Shown here: piece by piece, positions 1 through 5,469 of the stretch
Layout of the letters: the number at the start of each line of letters is the position of its first letter
Position numbering within the stretch: the stretch's first letter is position 1
The notes under the pieces: generated by a model
Database searches by the model: none
What the model was told of the DNA's origin: nothing
What the model saw: only the letters and a program-made list of their open reading frames with translations
DNA from: Anaerolineae bacterium
Lineage (GTDB): Bacteria > Chloroflexota > Anaerolineae > Anaerolineales > Anaerolineaceae
Direction: 5' to 3'
Assembly (NCBI GenBank): GCA_016213455.1
Contig: JACRAG010000491.1
Span: 1 to 5,469, forward strand
DNA: 5,469 nt
Position numbers and translations under genes: made by a program

Positions 1-898
1 CAAGCACTTCCTGGCACAGATCGGCGTCGAACTCTTCCAGAAGGGAAGATTGCATGAGGAAGGTCTGCACCGGGACGGACTGGCGATCCAGCACTTGCTG
101 GGCAAGGTATTCGTATAGACCAACGCCTGCCACGCGGGCAGTGCGCATTCGGTCGGTGAACGGGCTGCCCGCGATTTGCCGTGAGAGCAGCAACCCGGTA
201 ATCCAGCCTTCGGTTTGCTGAGCCAGTTCGACTGCTTCGCCGTCCGGGAGGCCAAGATGGAAATTGTTCAACCAGAGAGATTGAATTTCATCGGGCTGGA
301 AGGCGAGTTCTTCAAAAGAAAGACCGCCGACCTGGTTGCGCGCCACCAGCAGGGGCATATCTGGCAGGTTGAGCAGCGTGCGCGACGCCACCACGAAGTG
401 ACAGTTTTCATCCACACTCTGGATGAGCTGGTTGATGAACTGGGTCACCTGCCGGCTTTCTTCCACCAGGTGATAGTCGTCCAGGATGATTAGAAAATGC
501 TCGTGAACATTTTCATAGATATCATTGGCGATGAGCGCTGCCAGGTTTTCCAGCGAATCTTGAGAAGACGCATCCTGCTGCAGGGATTGGACGGCAGCCA
601 TGCTGGATTGCCCGAATTTGGGGAAGCGGGTACTGATCGACGTGACCAGATGCGCGGTAAAGCGCTGTAAATCCTGATCGAGCGGGTCCAGGGCATACCA
701 GCAGGGGGGCAGCTTGGAAAAATTGGCAAAATCCACCAGGAGCGAGGTCTTGCCATAACCGGCAGGGGCAGCCACGATGATCAGGCGCAAGTCAGCCAGC
801 TCGAGCATTAAATCCAATAAGCGCTGGCGAGATAGGATCTCATCTCGCCGGCGGGGAACAATGACCTTGGTGCTCAGTATCGGGACGCGGCTTGACAT
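1..898 (-). CDS. MalT/LuxR-like STAND ATPase transcriptional regulator, N-terminal part (C-terminus beyond the window)
   Basis: Reading the minus strand from the ATG at 898 gives 299 codons without a stop up to the left edge. The protein opens with ILSTKVIVPRRR (residues 8-18 region), the usual start of MalT/LAL-type regulators. A P-loop follows, APAGYGKT at 44-51 (K50, T51), then Walker B FLIILDDYH at 135-143 and a sensor-like FVVASRT at 168-174. TEGWITGLLL at 229-238 and FLMQSSLLEEFDADLC at 280-295 match the winged-helix part of the NTPase module. Known relatives bind ATP and an inducer through this module and activate transcription with a C-terminal LuxR helix-turn-helix, or with a BTAD/SARP-type domain. 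The effector domain is not visible here, so LAL and BTAD types cannot be separated. The ATG at 898 fits the family start; CAGGTG lies 12 bases upstream. A GTG in frame at 913 is possible but less likely. It follows the GH13 gene in the same direction after 136 bp, suggesting local control of sugar genes (inference). Confidence 0.88.
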   Translation of the reverse strand, partial: MSSRVPILSTKVIVPRRRDEILSRQRLLDLMLELADLRLIIVAAPAGYGKTSLLVDFANFSKLPPCWYALDPLDQDLQRFTAHLVTSISTRFPKFGQSSMAAVQSLQQDASSQDSLENLAALIANDIYENVHEHFLIILDDYHLVEESRQVTQFINQLIQSVDENCHFVVASRTLLNLPDMPLLVARNQVGGLSFEELAFQPDEIQSLWLNNFHLGLPDGEAVELAQQTEGWITGLLLSRQIAGSPFTDRMRTARVAGVGLYEYLAQQVLDRQSVPVQTFLMQSSLLEEFDADLCQEVL

Positions 899-944
899 GC
901 GCGAAGTTTTCACCTGTAAGACATCAGGGGAAGGGCTTGAGTTT

Positions 945-950
945 ATTATA
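945..950 (-). promoter_or_regulatory. Candidate -10 box for the STAND regulator gene
   Basis: The minus strand reads TATAAT here, inside an AT-rich stretch in an otherwise GC-rich region. Transcription would start near 938 and leave a leader of about 40 bases before the ATG at 898. No convincing -35 hexamer is seen 16-19 bases upstream, which would suit an activator-dependent promoter. The palindrome at 995-1008 would then be centred about 64 bases upstream of the start. This is a motif match only. Confidence 0.4.
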
Positions 951-987
951 AAAGCTTTAGGCTTCCATGGTTTGTACGTCCGTTTGA

Positions 988-1019
988 TGACACTTTACAG
1001 AACTGTAATGTGACACTTT
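988..1019. promoter_or_regulatory. Operator-like site: palindrome between direct repeats
   Basis: A perfect dyad TTACAG-AA-CTGTAA occupies 995-1008. It is bracketed by two identical 9-bp direct repeats TGACACTTT at 988-996 and 1011-1019, whose starts are 23 bp apart. The block lies in the 136-bp gap between the GH13 stop and the regulator ATG, upstream of the TATAAT at 945-950. It could be a regulator binding site controlling the STAND regulator gene. There is no T-tract on the minus strand, so it does not look like a terminator for the GH13 gene. The factor is unknown. Confidence 0.4.
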
Positions 1020-1034
1020 GGCATCCCAAAGCAG

Positions 1035-2657
1035 TTAAGCGATCTCATAGACCATGCCGCACACCGGCGGTAAGCGCACCATCCAGCCTTGTTCGGTACG
1101 GGTGGCGGCGCCTGCAGGCCCGTACAATGCCTGCCTGACCTCCGAGAAGCTTTTGAGGGGCAGCATCGTTTCCACGGATTGGCCGGATGGATTGATCATC
1201 ACCAACACTTTTTGCCCGTCCTTTTCTCGTTGATAAATCAACGGCAGTTTTCCGCTTTCCGCAAATACCATCTGGAGGTTTGCCGAGGCTTGCAAAGCCG
1301 GCGTGCTGCGGCGCAGCCGGATCAAGGCGCGCACGCGGTTGAGCAGGGAGTTTGGGTCAGCTTCCTGGGCGGAAACGGTCGGCCGGTCGGGGCGATGATC
1401 CACCGGCAGGTAAAGCTGGGCTGCAGGGGCCGTTGAGAACCCCGCGGTGGCGCCTTCCTGCCACTGCATTGGTGTGCGTGATCCAGTCCGCTCAAAGCCG
1501 CCCTCTTTACTGGGCAGATCCAGACTAAGCATACCAATTTCATCCCCATAATAAATATACGGTGTGCCCGGCATGGTTAGCTGAAAAACGTAAAAGGTTT
1601 CGATCTCATCCGGCTCGCGCCCATTGGCCAGGCGCGGGCTGATGTCATGGTTGCCGGTGGGGATGGCGATGTGCCCCAACCCCTGGGTGGCTGCGTAATA
1701 CGGAAGGTATTCGTCGAGGAATTGGCGGATATTGCCGTGACCGGAGCGGTGGAAGAAAGGAAAGCCGTAAGGATCACTGCCAGGCCAGGGCACGGTGTGT
1801 TTGCGCAGCAATCCGGTATAGCCGATGGTGCGAAAGTGCAGGGTGAAATCCATATGGAAACCGCCCTTGACGATGGAAACGTCGGGGCTGCTCCACTCAG
1901 ACACCATGACCGCTTCAGGATATTCGATATCCAGCCAATCGCGGATACTGCGCCAGAAGCGTGCGGTTTCCACCTGACCAGGGTCGCTTTTGACCAGGGA
2001 TTGGGCCATGTCCACGCGGAAACCGTCGCAGCCCAGTTCCAGCCAGAACTTCATGATGTTCCGGATCTCCTGGCGCACACGCTGCGGACCGGGAGCATCT
2101 ACCGGCTGCTGCCAGGGTTTGCGCGGATCCGGGCGGGCAAAGCCGAAATTGAAAGCCGGTTGGGAGTAGAAGAAGTTGGTCAGGTAGTTCCCGTTGCGGT
2201 CGGCGTAGCCGTGCACCACATGGAAGCCCGGTTCATCCCAGGTCCACGGGTTGTCGTTCCAGATGAACCAGTCTGAATATTCATTGCGTTCTGCTTTGCA
2301 GGACTCTTTAAACCAGCGGTTTTCAATGGAGGCATGCCCGACCACCAGATCGAGCAGGATGCGCATGCCGCGTTTGTGGGCTTCGTCAAAAAGGCGTTTC
2401 AGATCATCGTTGGTGCCGTAGCGTGGAGCCACCTGGTAGTAATCCGCCACGTCGTATCCGGCATCAAAGAAGGGCGATTCGAAGCACGGGTTGAGCCAGA
2501 TGGCATTGCAGCCTAAGGATTGCACATAATCGAGTTTGGCGATGACGCCGGGCAGATCGCCAATTCCATCTGCGTTGGTGTCATACCAGCTTTGTGGGTA
2601 AATTTCATAGAATACGCTGTCTTCGAGCCAGGCGGGCGGTTGTCGGTTGGATGTCAT
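1035..2657 (-). CDS. GH13 family alpha-glucosidase-like glycoside hydrolase (alpha-amylase superfamily)
   Basis: A 540-residue intracellular enzyme expected to cleave or transfer alpha-linked glucose from oligosaccharides. Numbering from the 2657 start: the opening is VFYEIYPQSWYD, then the loop NADGIGDL (about 28-35). Region I is DLVVGHAS (D103), region V is QPAFN (about 166-170), and region II is GFRVDMA with nucleophile D216 and R214. Region III is VSEW with acid/base E254; region IV is GNHD with D338. PGTPYIYYGDEIGM and SRTPMQW follow, then a beta-type C-terminal domain. No signal peptide or membrane segment is seen. The frame is open up to an ATG at 2744, but AAAGGA sits nine bases before the ATG at 2657, where GH13 similarity begins, and the likely -10 overlaps the first codons of the longer form. 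The family could include alpha-glucosidase, trehalose-forming or glucan-transferring activities; the substrate cannot be fixed from sequence. The usual Asn of region I is Gly107. Confidence 0.93.
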   Translation of the reverse strand: MTSNRQPPAWLEDSVFYEIYPQSWYDTNADGIGDLPGVIAKLDYVQSLGCNAIWLNPCFESPFFDAGYDVADYYQVAPRYGTNDDLKRLFDEAHKRGMRILLDLVVGHASIENRWFKESCKAERNEYSDWFIWNDNPWTWDEPGFHVVHGYADRNGNYLTNFFYSQPAFNFGFARPDPRKPWQQPVDAPGPQRVRQEIRNIMKFWLELGCDGFRVDMAQSLVKSDPGQVETARFWRSIRDWLDIEYPEAVMVSEWSSPDVSIVKGGFHMDFTLHFRTIGYTGLLRKHTVPWPGSDPYGFPFFHRSGHGNIRQFLDEYLPYYAATQGLGHIAIPTGNHDISPRLANGREPDEIETFYVFQLTMPGTPYIYYGDEIGMLSLDLPSKEGGFERTGSRTPMQWQEGATAGFSTAPAAQLYLPVDHRPDRPTVSAQEADPNSLLNRVRALIRLRRSTPALQASANLQMVFAESGKLPLIYQREKDGQKVLVMINPSGQSVETMLPLKSFSEVRQALYGPAGAATRTEQGWMVRLPPVCGMVYEIA

Positions 2658-2666
2658 GGGGTGGGT

Positions 2667-2672
2667 TCCTTT
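2667..2672 (-). promoter_or_regulatory. Ribosome binding site deciding the GH13 start
   Basis: The minus strand reads AAAGGA here, within AGGAAAGGA, with nine bases before the ATG at 2657. The alternative ATGs at 2705 and 2744 lack a comparable Shine-Dalgarno sequence, so this site supports the 540-residue protein. Confidence 0.7.
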
Positions 2673-2713
2673 CCTGGTCTGCGGGGTTAATACTTGGTCT
2701 GACATGATGATTT

Positions 2714-2727
2714 GTCTGCGATCAGAC
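2714..2727. promoter_or_regulatory. Dyad GTCTG-N4-CAGAC at the presumed GH13 transcription start
   Basis: A perfect 5-bp inverted repeat with a 4-bp spacer (CGAT) lies just downstream of the -10 box at 2734-2739. It would cover roughly the first 14 transcribed bases, a typical place for a repressor operator. The arms are short, so chance occurrence is possible. Confidence 0.3.
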
Positions 2728-2733
2728 GATTTC

Positions 2734-2739
2734 ATTATA
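2734..2739 (-). promoter_or_regulatory. Candidate -10 box for the GH13 gene
   Basis: The minus strand reads TATAAT, followed by an AT-rich stretch. Transcription would begin near 2727, giving a leader of about 70 bases to the ATG at 2657. The best upstream hexamers (TTTCAC or TTCACC at 18-19 bp spacing) are poor matches to TTGACA. The promoter is placed right after the terminator of the trpS-reductase unit, so the GH13 gene appears separately transcribed. Confidence 0.5.
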
Positions 2740-2772
2740 CCCACGGCGCCCAGGTTGGGTGAAACCGATTGT

Positions 2773-2785
2773 CACCTGCCAGGTG
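2773..2785. promoter_or_regulatory. Dyad CACCTG-C-CAGGTG upstream of the GH13 promoter
   Basis: A perfect 6-bp inverted repeat with a single-base spacer. Its centre lies about 52 bases upstream of the presumed start near 2727, next to the weak -35 region, where an activator site could sit. No protein can be assigned to it. It has no T-tract, so it is not a second terminator. Confidence 0.3.
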
Positions 2786-2814
2786 TTGTTGCCTGATCGA
2801 ACCGGCATGGGATT

Positions 2815-2850
2815 GGAAATAAAAACAGACGGACAAAGCGTCCGTCTGTT
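2815..2850 (-). terminator. Intrinsic terminator of the trpS-aldo-keto reductase unit
   Basis: On the minus strand an 11-bp perfect stem (2840-2850 with 2824-2834, core ACAGACGGAC / GTCCGTCTGT) encloses a five-base loop. It runs directly into TTTTTATTT. It begins about 20 bases after the reductase stop codon at 2871. On the plus strand there is no T-tract after the stem, so the signal works for minus-strand transcription. It separates this unit from the GH13 promoter. Confidence 0.9.
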
Positions 2851-2870
2851 GGGCAGTCGAAAGGCTATTC

Positions 2871-3860
<990 letters not shown>

Positions 3861-3872
3861 CGTTTTTACTCC
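3861..3872 (-). promoter_or_regulatory. Ribosome binding site overlapping the trpS stop (coupled start)
   Basis: GGAGTAA on the minus strand contains both the Shine-Dalgarno GGAG (3869-3872) and the TAA stop of trpS (3866-3868). Eight bases separate GGAG from the reductase ATG at 3860. Ribosomes finishing trpS would be positioned to re-initiate on the reductase gene. Confidence 0.75.
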
Positions 3873-4855
3873 GGTAACCCAACAGCGGCGCGAACTTCGA
3901 CCATGGTCGCTTCCGCGATCTCGCGGGCGCGGCGGGCGCCGTCGTGCAGAATGTCCCAGATGGCGCCGGGATTGGATTCAAATGCGGCGCGGCGCTCGCG
4001 GAAGGGCGCCAGGTTGGCGTTCAAGTTTTTGGCGTATATTTTCTTGCAATCCACACAGCCGATGCCGGCGCGCCGGCATTCGGTGTTGATCATCTCCACC
4101 TCTTCCGGGCTGGAGAAGGTTTTGTGCATGGAGAAGACGTTGCACACATCCGGGTTGCCAGGGTCCGCGCGGCGCAGCCGCTGCGGGTCGGTGACCATGG
4201 TCATGACCACTTTTTGCGTCTCCTCCGGGGTGAGCGCCAGCTCGATGTGGTTGTTCTCGCTTTTTCCCATCTTGCGCTGTCCGTCGGTGCCCAGCACCTT
4301 CGGGACGGTGGTGACGACCATCTCAGGCTCGATCAGCGCGGTGGAGTTGTAGCGGTAGTTGAAGGAACGCACCGTCTCGCGCGCATATTCAATATGCGGC
4401 GCCTGGTCGATGCCCACCGGCACGAAATTGGCTTTGTACAACACGATGTCCGCCGTCATCAATACGGGATAGCCGACCAGGCCCAGGTTGACATTGTTGG
4501 GCTGGAGGCGCACTTTATCTTTGAAGGTGGGCAGATCGGTCAGTTTCCCCAGCGAAGAGACCATGCTGAGAATGGTGTAAAGCTCGGTGACCTGGGGAAC
4601 ATGCGATTGCACAAAGACGATGGATTCTTTCGGGTCAATGCCTGCCGCCAGCCAGTCCGGGGCCATTTCAAAGGTGTTCTGTTTGAGGTCACGGGTCGTT
4701 TCCATGGTGGTGAGGGCGTGCAGGTCGACCACGCAGTAAACACAGTCATATTGCGACTGCATCGTGACGTAATTGCGAATCGCGCCGAGGTAATTGCCCA
4801 GGTGCTGGCGTCCTGTGGGGCGGGCGCCGGAGAAAACTCGTCCTTTTTTACTCAT
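3866..4855 (-). CDS. trpS: Tryptophanyl-tRNA synthetase with iron-sulfur-type cysteine motif
   Basis: A 329-residue class I aminoacyl-tRNA synthetase that joins tryptophan to tRNA-Trp in the cytosol; the length is normal for bacterial TrpRS (about 330). The ATP-binding signature is ARPTGRQHLGNYLGA (11-25, HLGN at 18-21). GIDQAPH at 148-154 is the GxDQxxH motif, and KMGKS at 195-199 is the KMSKS loop. LVGYPVLMTADIVLYKANFV (126-145) is also family-typical. After the catalytic domain, C238, C260, C267 and C270 form C-x21-C-x6-C-x2-C. This is nearly the C-x22-C-x6-C-x2-C motif that binds a [4Fe-4S] cluster in Thermotoga maritima TrpRS. E. coli-type enzymes lack it. The ATG at 4855 gives the standard SKKGRVFSG start; the upstream Shine-Dalgarno is weak (GGTAAG close by, AAAGG 13 bases away). 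No T-box or other tryptophan-responsive leader was recognised in the 234-bp upstream gap. The reductase gene follows after five bases. Confidence 0.98.
   Translation of the reverse strand: MSKKGRVFSGARPTGRQHLGNYLGAIRNYVTMQSQYDCVYCVVDLHALTTMETTRDLKQNTFEMAPDWLAAGIDPKESIVFVQSHVPQVTELYTILSMVSSLGKLTDLPTFKDKVRLQPNNVNLGLVGYPVLMTADIVLYKANFVPVGIDQAPHIEYARETVRSFNYRYNSTALIEPEMVVTTVPKVLGTDGQRKMGKSENNHIELALTPEETQKVVMTMVTDPQRLRRADPGNPDVCNVFSMHKTFSSPEEVEMINTECRRAGIGCVDCKKIYAKNLNANLAPFRERRAAFESNPGAIWDILHDGARRAREIAEATMVEVRAAVGLPE
4062..4079. repeat. 18-bp perfect palindrome inside trpS
   Basis: ATGCCGGCGCGCCGGCAT equals its own reverse complement over 18 bases. It covers trpS codons 260-265 (CRRAGI), part of the cysteine motif, so the amino acid constraint and GC-rich codon choice may explain it. 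It could also be a protein binding site or an mRNA hairpin. Confidence 0.6.
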
Positions 4856-4900
4856 GCCGTCTTACCAACCTTTCAAAATTAAGAATCACACCCGCTGAGG

Positions 4901-4915
4901 TCCTGATCTTCAGGA
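4901..4915. repeat. Inverted repeat in the trpS leader region
   Basis: TCCTGA-TCT-TCAGGA is a perfect 6-bp inverted repeat with a three-base loop, 46 bases upstream of the trpS ATG. It may form a small hairpin in the trpS 5' leader or be a binding site. It has no T-tract, so an attenuator is not supported. Confidence 0.35.
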
Positions 4916-4936
4916 TTCATTTGCTTTTCATTTATG

Positions 4937-4964
4937 TACAGCGGTTTTGGCTGTAGAATTACAG
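4937..4964. promoter_or_regulatory. Cluster of TACAG/CTGTA half-sites between trpS and the PAS gene
   Basis: Three half-sites in alternating orientation are present: TACAG(C) at 4937-4942, (G)CTGTA at 4950-4955 and TACAG at 4960-4964. The first pair forms TACAGC-N7-GCTGTA and the second CTGTA-N4-TACAG. They lie in the divergent intergenic region, upstream of trpS and about 50-75 bp upstream of the plus-strand TATAAT. A regulator binding site is possible. The half-site resembles that of the dyad at 995-1008, though short TTACAG/CTGTAA words also occur elsewhere in the window. Confidence 0.3.
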
Positions 4965-5005
4965 TACAATGCGTCTGACGCTTGTTGATCCAGATCTACA
5001 GATGA

Positions 5006-5017
5006 GATAATTATAAT
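5006..5017 (+). promoter_or_regulatory. Candidate -10 region for the PAS-domain gene
   Basis: GATAAT (5006-5011) and TATAAT (5012-5017) lie side by side in an AT-rich island. TTGTTG at 4982-4987 is 18 bases before GATAAT and could serve as a -35. Use of TATAAT would start transcription near 5024, leaving a leader of about 65 bases to the start at 5090. The minus strand also reads TATAAT at 5010-5015, but that would leave a long leader for trpS. Confidence 0.4.
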
Positions 5018-5076
5018 CTAAGAGTGAACCGAAAAAATCGGCCTGCTGCTCGATCTGGCCCGGACTTCGCCAACAT

Positions 5077-5083
5077 GGAGGAG
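5077..5083 (+). promoter_or_regulatory. Strong ribosome binding site deciding the PAS-gene start
   Basis: GGAGGAG is followed after six bases by GTG at 5090 and then TTG. This is the best Shine-Dalgarno match in the region and favours the start at 5090 over the in-frame ATG at 5075 and GTG at 5024, neither of which has a good site upstream. Confidence 0.65.
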
Positions 5084-5089
5084 TCTGGC

Positions 5090-5469
5090 GTGTTGCGTTT
5101 CGAATATGCGCCGATCTCCCTCTGGGAACTAGATTACAGCGAGATCAAGCGCTATCTGGACGGGCTGCGGGCGATGGGCGTGGAAAACCTCCAGGCTCAT
5201 CTGGATACATTTCCGGAAGCCGTGACCGATTGCTTGAAGCGATTTCAGGTCATCTCGGTCAATCGCAGGACGCTTGAGCTGTACGGGGCAACGGATGAGG
5301 CGGCGTTGACGGCGTATCTCTCCCAGATTTTTCAGAATGAGATGCATACGAATTTTCGCGATGAACTGCTGGATATCTGGCAGAGCAGGCTCAAAGGCGA
5401 ACATGAGGGAGTTCATTACACCCTGAGTGGAACGGCACTGGATGTCAATGTGAGTTGGGCGGTTTTGCC
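5090..5469 (+). CDS. PAS-domain signalling protein, N-terminal part (C-terminus beyond the window)
   Basis: The frame is open from 5006 to the right edge; from the GTG at 5090 there are 126 codons. The protein starts with LRFEYAPISLWELDYSEIKR (2-21), an opening I associate with PAS domains of sensor histidine kinases and GGDEF proteins in Anaerolineae and related bacteria. Other typical pieces are FQVISVNRRTLELYGATDE (52-70) and FRDELLDIW (89-97), then LDVNVSWAVLP at the cut end. No membrane segment or signal peptide is seen, so the visible part should be cytosolic. The output module (kinase, cyclase or other) is outside the window. The start rests on GGAGGAG at 5077-5083. An upstream GTG at 5024 would add 22 residues rich in Arg, Asn and Pro that do not look like part of the fold. 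The gene is divergent from trpS with 234 bp between them. Confidence 0.75.
   Translation, partial: MLRFEYAPISLWELDYSEIKRYLDGLRAMGVENLQAHLDTFPEAVTDCLKRFQVISVNRRTLELYGATDEAALTAYLSQIFQNEMHTNFRDELLDIWQSRLKGEHEGVHYTLSGTALDVNVSWAVL

Noticed and set aside
995..1008. Dyad after the GH13 gene as an intrinsic terminator
   Set aside because: The stem is only six base pairs with a two-base centre and no T-tract follows on the minus strand, so an operator is more plausible; read-through from GH13 into the regulator gene remains possible.
777..1013. Plus-strand open frame of 78 codons overlapping the regulator start and promoter region
   Set aside because: Most of it is antisense to the STAND regulator coding sequence; the translation is Arg/Ser-rich with no domain, and no ribosome binding site stands out.
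1647..2276. 209-codon open frame on the plus strand opposite the GH13 gene
   Set aside because: It is antisense to the conserved GH13 core, with composition expected from reverse-complement reading and no recognisable domain.
3944..4882. Long 312-codon open frame on the plus strand opposite trpS
   Set aside because: It lies fully antisense to an unmistakable trpS; its His/Arg/Gly/Val-rich translation matches no family I recognise and is the usual shadow of GC-rich coding DNA.
4856..5000. T-box or tryptophan attenuator ahead of trpS
   Set aside because: No T-box core sequence, no terminator hairpin with T-tract and no Trp-rich leader peptide could be seen; the leader is also short.
5024..5089. 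GTG at 5024 or ATG at 5075 as the start of the PAS gene
   Set aside because: Neither has a good Shine-Dalgarno, the 5024 start would coincide with the likely transcription start, and GGAGGAG six bases before 5090 is much stronger. A leaderless start at 5024 cannot be fully excluded.

Overview
This window reads as ordinary bacterial chromosome of moderate-to-high GC. The protein styles suggest a Chloroflexota/Anaerolineae-type organism: a STAND-ATPase transcriptional regulator beginning with an ILSTK...PRRR motif, a PAS signalling protein opening FEYAPISLWE, and an iron-sulfur-type TrpRS. That placement is from memory of protein style, not from any search. No RNA gene, CRISPR array, insertion sequence or phage gene was seen.

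Layout, left to right. (1) Positions 1-898, minus strand: N-terminal 299 residues of a MalT/LuxR-like (LAL or BTAD-type) STAND ATPase regulator, cut by the left edge. (2) 899-1034: intergenic, with a -10-like TATAAT for the regulator and a 14-bp palindrome flanked by 9-bp direct repeats. (3) 1035-2657, minus: a complete cytoplasmic GH13 alpha-glucosidase-like enzyme. (4) 2658-2870: its promoter region with two dyads, then the strong intrinsic terminator of the next unit. (5) 2871-3860, minus: a YghZ/Gpr-type aldo-keto reductase. (6) 3866-4855, minus: tryptophanyl-tRNA synthetase, five bases from the reductase gene and probably translationally coupled to it. (7) 4856-5089: divergent intergenic region with dyads and a TATAAT readable on both strands. 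(8) 5090-5469, plus: start of a PAS-domain signalling protein, cut by the right edge.

How the genes may work together. trpS and the reductase form a two-gene unit that ends at the hairpin-plus-T-tract at 2815-2850. The GH13 gene has its own promoter after that terminator and is followed 136 bp later by the regulator gene in the same orientation. A local alpha-glucan utilisation unit controlled by that regulator is a reasonable but unproven inference. The PAS gene is divergent from trpS and is probably an independent signalling gene.

I did not find a clearly new biological system. The points most worth a second look are the four-cysteine iron-sulfur motif in TrpRS, the Asn-to-Gly change in GH13 region I, the palindrome with direct repeats ahead of the regulator, and an 18-bp perfect palindrome lying inside the TrpRS cysteine motif.
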